From NCBI RefSeq assembly GCF_963678635.1, contig NC_087067.1:31348401-31412400 (forward strand): a stretch of DNA of 64,000 bases. The letters run 5' to 3'. A model generated the notes under the pieces. It had not been told where the DNA came from, ran no database searches, and was given only the letters and a program-made list of their open reading frames with translations. This document shows, piece by piece, positions 44,916 through 54,149 of the stretch. A program made the translations under genes and the position numbers. Each line of letters starts with the position of its first letter. Position 1 is the first letter of the stretch. This stretch comes from Symsagittifera roscoffensis (taxonomy: Eukaryota > Xenacoelomorpha > Acoela > Convolutidae).

Positions 44916-45490
44916 CTTCCGGCTTCGGTCAAAACACTCAAATTAACTAGATTACATGCAGAAATAGTGAGCTCATGGCTGGGTCTCAGTATCCCCAGAC
45001 CACGAGGTCACTCCTAAAAACAGGGCTACTACTATTGATTATATTACTATTGTTTTTGTTCAGTAGATAAAAATCATCATCTCCATCGAAGATGGATCAA
45101 CCCTTTCCCCCAACTCCTAGCTTCTCATCCTTATCAAAATGAATCCAGATGTTAATTAAATTCAAATCAGGACATGACAAGAAGCTAAAAGTCTATATAA
45201 CAGGCTAAAAGTTTCAGTCCCGAAACCCTTCCGGATTCTTGAATCCACTGAATCAAGCTCGCTAATCTTGACTTCCTCTTAATCCGGAAGGCTGTCCTCC
45301 ACCCTTCACCGTTGTCTGCAACGGCCCTGCAACTATTGTAGCGACACAATAGTTGCAACTCGGAGTGTTCACTGCTATTTCTGCAATCGGCTATTGTTTT
45401 TTCTCACAATTTTCGTACTTCTCGTCCGCGCAACTAGTGTTGTTGTGTTTTTCTTTTACTTCTTTGCCAAAATTGTTGTGATAAACTTAT
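44916..45490 (-). mobile_element. Penelope-like element, partial unit 1 (first piece)
   Basis: 44,916-45,078 matches 49,790-49,957 of the fuller unit 2, and 45,091-45,480 matches 51,435-51,800. The two parts, which in unit 2 are separated by the 1.5-kb coding region, meet here at CCATCGAAGATGG, a 5-bp-stem hairpin. Unit 1 is therefore a short terminal-repeat-like copy lacking the ORF, as seen for Penelope pseudo-LTRs. Its remainder (49,590-49,787) lies beyond the inserted LINE. Confidence 0.7.
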
Positions 45491-45761
45491 TAAATAGTTT
45501 CATGTTGGAAATGATCGGAGATTGAAACGACGACTTCCCTGACAACGGAACGAGACCTCGCTGGCTGTACTCAACGAGTGGGAAACACAAACAACAGAAC
45601 GAGCCACTGCACACTCTTGACGGAACAGGATTCCCAGGCTTTTAACTGAGATCACGTTCAGACCAGGAAACCCCGTACGCTCTCCCAAGGTGAACTAGCC
45701 CCTCTGCCTTTTCTATTCCCTCTCATTACTGGGTTTTTCCTGGGTATACTATATTCGAAGC

Positions 45762-46583
45762 ATGTCTGATGATACCTTGAAGAGCGCCATCCGCGCTTTC
45801 AGTGGGAAAGACTATTACCCAACTATCGCCCAGTTGGTTTGGGCGTCGGAAGACGATGTCAACAAAATACTAAACGGTCAACAAAAGTCAAGTCTTACAT
45901 GCCTCCTTCGCCAGTGCCTCTCACAGCTGAAAGAATCTTTGAACAAAGAGCAAACAATGACAGATATTGTATCTACACTCTCAACTGGGATAGGCGAACT
46001 CAAAGCATGCATTCCCAAAATAGAGTCATCAGTTGAAAGAGTCAGAGATGAAGTTGAATCGGTCAGAGCTAATGTGACTGAAATAAAAGCAGCGGAGCGA
46101 AGCGCGCCGCCTGTACAAGTACCAACGCAAATTTCGCCCGAGTCGTCTACCGAAACGCACCTCTATCAAATCAGACTTGATGGTCTACCCGAACTTGATA
46201 ACAAGAACCCAGCGGAAATTATTAAAGCTGAAACAGCAGCAGTTGAACGTGTATTCAACCATTTGTCTGAGCATCTTACCATATGCAACTTGAAGCGTCT
46301 CGGTGCTTACAAAAAAGAACGAAGCCGACCCAGAACTCTTCTCATCACTCTGCCACGTGTCTGGGATGTACGAAAAGTACTCTCGAAAGCCCCAATGCTC
46401 AAATCCTACAACGAAAAAGTTTATCTATCGAAAGGACTTGGTGAAATGGAAATTAAAGCTGAGAACGCCGCACTCAAAAGAAGACGTGAACTCATTAATG
46501 AAGGAATTGAATCATCAAGACTCAAAATTCGCCAGTCAAAGCTATACCAAGATTCGAATCTGATACCTCTAACAGTGCAATGA
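45762..46583 (+). CDS. LINE ORF1 protein (coiled coil plus RRM-like domain)
   Basis: The 273-residue ORF1 product of the CR1-group LINE would bind element RNA and act as a chaperone in the ribonucleoprotein that is reverse transcribed. An N-terminal region (1-60) precedes a heptad-like segment (about 60-115, with IPKIESSVERVRDEVESV). A C-terminal domain (about 125-265) shows the L1/CR1 ORF1 pattern: YQIRLDGLPELDNKNPAEI, then LKRLGAYKKERSRPRTLLIT and VYLSKGLGEMEIKAENAA. The frame is complete from ATG to TGA. ORF2 begins about 30 bases later in another frame. No zinc knuckle is seen. Confidence 0.8.
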   Translation: MSDDTLKSAIRAFSGKDYYPTIAQLVWASEDDVNKILNGQQKSSLTCLLRQCLSQLKESLNKEQTMTDIVSTLSTGIGELKACIPKIESSVERVRDEVESVRANVTEIKAAERSAPPVQVPTQISPESSTETHLYQIRLDGLPELDNKNPAEIIKAETAAVERVFNHLSEHLTICNLKRLGAYKKERSRPRTLLITLPRVWDVRKVLSKAPMLKSYNEKVYLSKGLGEMEIKAENAALKRRRELINEGIESSRLKIRQSKLYQDSNLIPLTVQ

Positions 46584-46613
46584 CTAAATGATTGTCACAA
46601 CGCCCTCATCTAA

Positions 46614-49509
46614 TTACTTGTCTTCAACGTCAGAAGTCTGATCTCTATGGAACGCCGGTACGCGTTCTCAAGAGCAGTAGCAGCCACAAAACCGCATGTG
46701 CTCGCACTAACTGAAACTTGGTTTACACCTGAGTTTTTGGATAGTGAACTTATGTTAACCGGTTACATTGCCTATCGGCGTCAGCGTGCTAGCAAAAATG
46801 GCGTCTCTAAACATGGCGGTGTCTTGATTGCAATATCCAAAGATATCAAGCATGAACATTTGATCATATCTGAATGTTCAGATGTCGAGTACGTTGCTTG
46901 TAGTTTTTTCACTGCCAAGCAGAACTACATACTAGTGAATGTTTATAACGCGCCTTCTTCAAGTCCATACCGATGGACTTTGGATCACTGGAAGAAACTC
47001 CTGGAAGGTATTCAAGCTCTTCGCATGGATAATGAAGTTCTCATTATAGTTGGCGACGCAAACTTATCGACAGTCTGATGGAACACACTGAATTCCAATG
47101 ATGATCATGAAAATGATATATTGGTCGAGTTTGACCGCAGAAGCCTTACACAGTTCGTTGATTTCAAAACAACTGCTACTTCCTGTATCGACATAGTTCT
47201 CTGCTCATCCGACTCTTGCATCGCTAGCGTGTCTCCGTTTCATGTTTTCAACAATCTGTACAGCGTCAAAAGCCAAAATTGCTCCGACCATATTCCTATC
47301 AAGGTCACATTAATTGGGAAGGAATTGGAGTCAACACACGGGCCAAACCATAAACACAGCTTTGCACTTGCTGACTATGGAAAACTCAACTGCCTGATCG
47401 CAAACAATCCATTCACTGGCAACTGCAGGTCCAATATCAATGTACTTCTTGAAGAGTGGTATAAATGGTTGGACCACCTTTTAAAACAGTGTGTACCATA
47501 CAAAACTCAACACCGGAGCTCACTACCTCCATGGATCTCCAGCAGTACCTCGCACCTGATGAAGCAACTGAAGACAATATCTCGCAAGTACGACCGAAAA
47601 CCAACGGAAAGCATGCTTTGTAAACTAAAGACAATCGAAAGCCAGATAAAAATAGCTTGGGCATCCGACCAAAGCGCATACGAAGAAAAACTCGCTGAAG
47701 GGCGAAGTACAACAAGACTCTTCAAATACTTCAAAAGTCTTCGAGGCAGTGGATCGATACCACCGAAACTTTTCTGGGGTTCAAAATCTGCAGAGTCCCT
47801 GAGCGATCAGTGCTGCATGTTTAATGAGTTCTTCCAATCTACTTTCACTTCATCGACTCCCGAAACACCTGGTTCTCAATCCACAGTTGTATGAACTTTC
47901 CTGAATGGCTACGAAGTGAGCAGCGCCGCTGTTGGAAAAGTGATGATTTCGCTAGATGTCACAAAATCCCGTGGACCTGATCTACTCCCACCTGTGCTTT
48001 TCAAGAACACGCCAACTTTGAGCAAATCTTTACACCAGCTGTTCTTTAAAATACAACAGGTGGGATGTTATCCGGCTAAATGGAAAGAAGGTGCAGTAAG
48101 CCCGATCCATAAAAAGGGTTCGAAGCTACATGTAGAGAACTACAGACCCATCACGCTCCTCAGCATTGCCTCGAAGATCCACGAAAAACTGATATTCAAT
48201 GCTCTCTATACTCACGTCATTCCACACATAAACTCTTCGCAGTTTGGGTTCACCAAAAATCGCTCACCAGTTTTACAAATGCTCTGCTATCTAGACAATG
48301 TCTATCGCAATATCTCCAACACTGACGTAACAATTGAAGCCGTTTATTTGGACTTTGCGAAAGCATTTGACAAAATAAATCACACTGTGCTTCTGAGAAA
48401 ACTGAAGATTCTGGGTATCCAAGGAAAGTTACTCAAAGTTCTGCGCAGTTATCTTGATCAACGTAAACAGTTTGTCCAAATTGGAGATGCAAGGTCCGAA
48501 CTTCTTGATGTAACCAGCGGGGTTCCCCAAGGTTCACTTCTTGGACCATTACTATTCATCATCTATGTAGCTGACTTGCCTCTCAATCTAGTTTCTGAGA
48601 CATTCATGTTTGCTGATGACACAAAGATATTGTCAATACATCAGAAGATACTAAATTCCAGGTTGCAGGAGAATCTGTCCTCTCTAGAAGAGTGGTGTAG
48701 ATCAAACTACATGAGCTTCAATGTCGGCAAATGTTCAATTGTTACCTTTTCTAGAACAGAGCCAACCGATCTGGCTCTTTATGGCAAACCGTTAGCTCAT
48801 TCAAGTTTGGAAAAAGATCTTGGCCTCTTGGTAAGCGACAAGCTGAAGTGGAAAGACCACATAACTGGTGCCTGCAGCAAGTCAAATAGAGTATTAAACT
48901 TAATCAAAAGAAATGTTGGCCACCGAGTGAGCACAAAGCATAGAAAGGACCTTTACAAATCAATGGTGATACCAATTCTACTGTACGGATCCACAGCTTG
49001 GAGTCCATCGAAAGGTGATCTGCGCCTGATTGAACGCGTCAAAAGACGCGCCACCTACTGGATGCTTAATTATTGTGATGACAATTACTGCGACAGATTG
49101 AAAAAACTCAACCTTCTTCCACTATCTCTAAATATTCAAGTGTATGATATTCTTGCTTTCCTCAAACTTGTCGGTGCTAACTCCACATTCCCCTGGTATG
49201 ATTACACAAGAAGAAGTGAAAACAGAGAGCACCGCACACGAGCTCATACTCACAGCCTATTTGAACTCATACTCACAGCCTGTCATCACAAAAGAAATTC
49301 AACGACAGAATTTCTGGTATCGTGCCCCACGCCTCTATAATCTTCTCCACCGACATATCAACCTCGATGGGAGCAACGTCAAACCGCGTGTTATCAAGTT
49401 TTTCTGGGACTACTATCACCGCCACTATAACGAACTAGACTCGTGCTCCTGGACTTTTGGCTGCCTGTGTAGCAACTGCCGTTTCCCGCATTCCATAGAC
49501 TTTTCTTAA
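46614..49509 (+). pseudogene. LINE ORF2: APE endonuclease and reverse transcriptase, broken
   Basis: The endonuclease starts at LLVFNVRSLISMERR (46,614) and contains LALTETWFTPEF, HGGVLIAI and an IIVGDANLS block, with SDHIPI at about 47,285. The reverse transcriptase contains SRGPDLLPP, NYRPITLLS, DFAKAFDKINH, SGVPQGSLLGPLLF, the catalytic FADD box (MFADDTKIL, about 48,607) and a DLGLLVSDKLKWKDH block. In-frame stops lie at 47,076 (TGA right after the NLSTV residues) and 47,892. A 23-base tandem duplication (CTCATACTCACAGCCT at 49,243 and 49,266) shifts the last 80 residues into another frame, ending at 49,509. With only three lesions, the element is a fairly recent casualty. No ATG is found before the first stop upstream. 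Confidence 0.85.
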
Positions 49510-49552
49510 TATGTTTACGGGCTCACGCCCTTCAACTTTTGTTGTAAAGCTT

Positions 49553-49579
49553 CAATAATAATAATAATAATAATAATAA
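49553..49579 (+). repeat. (AAT)n tail of the LINE
   Basis: About nine AAT units directly follow GTTGTAAAGCTTC, in the place of a LINE 3' tail. Confidence 0.85.
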
Positions 49580-49589
49580 ATGGCCGTTT

Positions 49590-49787
49590 CTGACGTTTCT
49601 CAGAAATGTTACGTCATCACTTCGAATTTTTAAAATTTTAAAATACCAGAATATTCTAGCCCTCACCGTTTGGCCAATCGTTCCAATAACGTTCTTAATT
49701 CTTAATAATCATCAATCCGGAAGGCTCGCTGCTAAAAATTCGAATTCTGCAGAGATTGCATTTTTCCCATTCTGGTCAAATGTCACA
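49590..49787 (-). mobile_element. Penelope-like element, partial unit 1 (second piece)
   Basis: The right end, TTCTGGTCAAATGTCACA at about 49,770-49,787, matches the right end of unit 2 (51,992-52,010), and an AATTCGAA-type stretch precedes both. It is the part of unit 1 beyond the LINE insertion. Confidence 0.6.
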
Positions 49788-49789
49788 CT

Positions 49790-52010
49790 GTTTCCGGCTT
49801 CGGTCAGAACGCTCAGATTAACTCAATTACCTGCGAAAATAGTGAGCTCATGGCTGGGTCTCAGTATCCCCAGATTACGAGGTCACTCCTAAAAACAGGG
49901 CTACTACTTATTTATTATATTACTATTGGTTTCGTTCAGTAGATAAAAATCATCATTCCCATTGGAGAATTTTCTACTAAAAAGTAAATTTCAAACTTTT
50001 CGCAACTATGTGCATTGTCAGATTTTTAGAATAAACTAATCTAAATGACGATAAAACATCAATTTACAAAAAAATTCACATACAAATTGGTTCAAAACCA
50101 TCATGTTAAGAAATTAGCCAATCACAGTTGACCTCTAAATTACTATTACGATTGACATACTTTTACCGGTTTCGCTTTCCTGATATGTATTGCCTCTAGT
50201 GTTAATAATTTTGTTCAGTTGTTTGACCTATCTATATCTAAGATCCGCGTTATTTCCCTCAAATTGGCATTGCTGAAGGTGGAGGCCTACCGGTGAGTCT
50301 GCTCCTCAATTCTAGTGGTCAAATGTCGAACAGTTTGTCCGACATAGGTGGAAGTGCATCCACTACATGAAATTTTATCAACCACTCTTGACTTGAGTTC
50401 ATTAGAAAATGCTGACTTCAGTGATGGTAAATATAATTCTAGTTTTCTTGTGGAGAAAACCACTTAAGCATTAATTAATTTTTGTAACCTGTTAGCAAAA
50501 TATTGGCTTTGGTTACCTCTATATTGCATCATCAGCATTGAGGACTTCACATCTTATGGTGATTGTTGACAAACGCCTCTCATCATCCAAGGGCTTGCCC
50601 TTGCCCTCGATGATCTTGCACAAGGCGTCTGAAGCCACCTTTGCGGACCAATTTTCAGGGTACTGATTTGTCAGCCATTGCGCCCTATTAGTTTCCATAG
50701 CCTAATCAATTTGCTCCCAGCTAGATGTACTCCTAAGAACCCTGTGTACAGTGCCTTGGATAACACTACGCTTATACTGAGTTGGGGCGCAGCTTCTATA
50801 GTTCAGTATAGTCCCTGTATCTGCTGGTTTTTGATTCGATTGCGATACATTTCTGTTCAAATCCAGGAACGGCAAATTGCAAATTTCCCTCCGAATTAGT
50901 TTCTTCTAGCGTGAACTGCCGATTTGGATGAAGAGAATTAGCGGCATCGAAAAGACAACTCGGCTTTCCTCTGACTGTTCTAACAATGTCATCCACATAC
51001 CCAAGAGATATTATGGTTTCGTCCGGATCTAGAGCAACGTTTTCAATTGTTCCTTTGTCATTTTTAGTATTAGTTTCTATATTGGCTCCATCGGTGTTGT
51101 CACAAAACTTTGCAAGCATTTTGTTTACATTCTCATACGAGCTGCCTGGAAGTGATAGTACTGGTCGTAGGGGTGTCTCAGCCTTGTGTACCTTAGCTAA
51201 ACCGTACAAACGGGCGGTTTGCCCCCCTGTTGACCTTATCTTAGAATATATATGATCACTTATCTCGTCTCTTTGTTCATGGCTAGTAATTCTCTGTTAA
51301 GTTCCTTCTCAGTTTTCAGTATAACCTCATCAGTGGTTGCATCTTTTTTTACAAACTGCGCAGATTGCAACAAGGATTCCAGCTTTGATTCATACGTTTG
51401 TTTCTTCATTATGCAAAAACCAACCCCCAATGGAGATGGATCAACCCTTTCCCTCAACTCCTAGCTTCTCATACTCTGAAAATGAATTTGGTATTAAATA
51501 AATTCAGCTCAAGACATTCAGGGAAAGTTAATAAAATAGCGAGTTACAGTTCTCTCCCGAGACCCTTCCGGATTCCTGAATCCGGACGAAGAGCAGTCTT
51601 GTCTCCTTCCTGAAGGCTGGTCACGACGTTCCAATACCCTTCCTGGTTCTCGGGATTCGCTTTGTAGCGATTGTAGCGGCACAATCGTTACAACTCGGAA
51701 TGGTCTTCTGTCAATAGTCTTGGTCACAATTTCAATTTGTTACTACTCTTTTTTGACTTATCTGTCTTCATGACTGTGTTGTGTTTTTTCGCAGTTTTCA
51801 GTTGACACGAAAAATAAAATTGATTCGTGTCTTTCACGCCTAAATCGAAAGTTTAAGAATCAACTTGTCACACCCAATTGACTATACCCAATTCGTCAAA
51901 TTGAACGATTGACACAGTTAATGCGCTAAAACCGCCAGTTTTCTCGTTCATCTGCTATCATAATTTTCGAATTCGAACTGCATTTTGATACTTTCTGGTC
52001 AAATGTCACA
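49790..52010 (-). mobile_element. Penelope-like element, unit 2 with coding remnant
   Basis: The unit begins TTTCCGGCTTCGGTCAGAAC and ends TGGTCAAATGTCACA, immediately following unit 1 head to tail. Its minus strand encodes a Penelope-type reverse transcriptase and GIY-YIG endonuclease remnant (50,240-51,457). Tandem arrangement of a short and a longer copy is typical of Penelope-like elements. Confidence 0.8.
50240..51457 (-). pseudogene. Penelope-like reverse transcriptase with GIY-YIG endonuclease, internally deleted
   Basis: From 51,457 the minus strand reads a helical N-terminal part (MRERVDPSPLGVGF, LNRELLAMNKETR). After a stop it reads ARLYGLAKVHKAETPLRPVL, the KVHK block specific to Penelope reverse transcriptases. 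At DPDETIISLGYVDDIVRTV two motifs are fused: the usual S-LDVxSLYTNVP region and everything up to the YVDD catalytic box are missing, in frame. ANSLHPNRQFTLEETNSEG follows. Near 50,440-50,300 come VVFSTRKL, LPSLKSAFSNELKS and SCSGCTSTYVGQTVRHL, the GIY-YIG nuclease of this class, in which Asp replaces the usual Tyr of the first motif. The protein cannot be active. Confidence 0.85.
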
Positions 52011-52079
52011 ATTACACCAGTCGCAAATGAAAAATTCCTTTCAATCCATCAATATTTGATCAAATAAACAGTCAGCAGA

Positions 52080-53866
52080 TCAAGAAAGCAGCCATGAGAA
52101 CGCACAGATCTCATAGACCATATGACATTGATGCAAATGAAAGGAGACATATTTATTTTTTAACACACTTCGGACAACAATCAGATGAGATTTCAAAAAC
52201 AATAGCACAACTTGTCACAGAATTAGCTACCGAAAAACTGAATCAAGAATTTAAGGAACCATATAATGCTTGTAGATAATTACTTTTATATAAGAAAGCA
52301 GGAGTAAGACCCAGAGGCATAGAAGTTATGCGTAGGATAAAAGAATGAACACTAACCAAGTGCTTAAAAACAAAATCATGTCGCTCGGTTCAAACTACCA
52401 TTTCTGTGTGGCTTCGAATAAGCAATCCACACACTAAGAGATCACTACAGCAAACCCTCCGCCGATGCTGTTTTACTGATAGATACCGGAAACGCTTTCA
52501 ACTTGCTAAAACGAAAACTGGCATTGAAAATCATCGAAAATGACTACCCATCTCTTTTAACAGCGAATTAGAACTCGCACTCCAATCCATCTTAACGGTT
52601 CGTTAATAGAAAAAACCATCTACTCTCAAGAAGGGACAACCCAGGGGGATCCGCTGGCAATAGCCATGCACGGTCTAGCCATAATACCCCTCATAAAACT
52701 TTTTTCAATGGACAACGAAACACAAAAATGGTACGCAGACTATATGATATTGTAACATATTCTACAAAGACGGTCGAAACTACCAAAAGACGAAAACGCA
52801 ATGACGAAAACACAGTCGGTAAACTAAGCAATCTACGAACTGTCCTCGATAAAATTGTAAAACAAGGTAAACATTTTGGCTAGCATGTTAAGCATCCAAA
52901 TGAAAACTCTTAGCCAAAGATGAAAACTCAGTGAAGCTGAGAAAATCTTCAAAAACACAGGAATCACGATAAAAGCAGAAACTCGAGTGCTTAATTCTGT
53001 TATAGGAATAGTATCTGATTGTAAAAAGTATCTCGAGTTTCGACAAAAAAAGCAAATGGAACTTTTGAGAAAACCAACGAAAATTGCTAAAACCTCCATC
53101 CAAAAGACTTATGCCTGCTATAATAGAGGAGTTCAAGAAAAGTTTTCAATTCTAACCAGGAAAACTACTAACGCTATGGATAACTTCGAAACATATGAAA
53201 AGATTATCAAAGAACAACTAATACCTAACCCAGTCGGTAAAGACACATTAAACCCCAGTTCCGTGAGATATCTTCCTTTCCCCTCAAAATGGGCGGCCAT
53301 AACATCAAGCTGCGATCCGACCATGAAAACTATCTAGAATGGTCTAAGGAAAAATAACTAGTTCTGAAATCTCCAGATCCTGTTGCAGCAATAACACAGC
53401 AAGAAAAAATTTTACGAAAATGGAAAATTGAAAACTGACAGAACGAACCAAAAGAAAACAAACGACATTAACCCCCAAAATGAAACTGATATAAATACGC
53501 ATTCGACCTGGTCTCTGACACGGGAGTCTCTAACTGGCTCTAGGCTTTACCACTAAGCAGATACATGCTCGACCTGAATAAATCAGAAGGCAGAGGTGGT
53601 ATTTACTTAAAATACGGATGGGAACCGACCAAAACCCCACTCACAAGTGGTGGAAATTTTAACTAGGTAATGCCCTACACTGTGCAGAGGGCGGTTACAC
53701 ATACATAAAACACAATGATTTTAGAGACACATTCGCCAACCTCATAAACGAGGTTTGCCATGACGTCGTGATTGAGCCGAATTTTCTGCCGTTGTAAGGC
53801 GAAAGCTTTGTCATCAGTTCAACTACAACTGAAGACGAGGTATGACTTGACCTTAGCAGAGAGAAG
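52080..53866 (+). mobile_element. R2-like reverse transcriptase fragment, plus strand
   Basis: Scattered frames give, in order, GTTQGDPLAIAMHGLAIIPL (about 52,640), KWYADYMIL in place of the YADD box (about 52,730), LSEAEKIFKNTGITIKAE (about 52,930), YACYNRGVQEKFSILTR (about 53,110), GWEPTKTP and a zinc-knuckle-like ALHCAEGGYTYIKHN (about 53,670-53,720). Then follows DTFANLINEVCHDVVIEP. The last blocks precede the restriction-like endonuclease in R2-type and related LINEs. That nuclease is absent because similarity stops at about 53,866 where the Ty3 remnant begins. Multiple stops show it is dead. The exact clade is uncertain. Confidence 0.65.
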
Positions 53867-54110
53867 TGTCATGATCGCCTCTTCAATGACTTCTGTGTTC
53901 GGACATGACCCGTCAACCAGGCTAATCAACAATCCTCTGCACTGCAAGTGGTCATTTGATCCTGATATAACGACGACCTGTGGGTCCATATTCACCACAC
54001 TTTCCACGCTTATCGCCTTTCCCACTGCACTTCCTCAATCCAGATTGGTGGCCGTGACGAAGATCACGTTCGGCCAAAATAGGATGCGGGGCGTGTACAG
54101 ATAATCAGAG
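53866..54110 (-). pseudogene. 3' coding remnant with a GSND-type block
   Basis: The minus strand reads YTPRILFWPNVIFVTATNLD, a stop, then MDPQVVVISGSNDHLQCRG and NTEVIEEAIMTLLSAK, where similarity to ordered protein ends at the junction with the R2-like fragment. VVVISGSND resembles block III (GxND) of SGNH hydrolases. It may belong to the same gene as the SGNH-like blocks at 55.0-55.5 kb or be a second domain. Confidence 0.35.
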
Positions 54111-54149
54111 CTGGCCACTATCATGATCGTTCCGATATTCATTCCAGAT

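Larger units (their letters stand above)
45505..49585 (+). mobile_element. CR1-group non-LTR retrotransposon (LINE), nearly full length
   Basis: The element has a 5' leader of about 250 bases, ORF1 (45,762-46,583), ORF2 with APE endonuclease and reverse transcriptase (about 46,614-49,509) and a 3' end of (AAT)n (49,553-49,579). It is inserted in the Penelope-like unit 1, splitting it at about 45,490/49,590. ORF1 is open. ORF2 has two stops and one frameshift. The 5' boundary is set by loss of similarity to the Penelope unit and is good to perhaps 20 bases. Target-site duplications were not found by eye. Confidence 0.85.
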
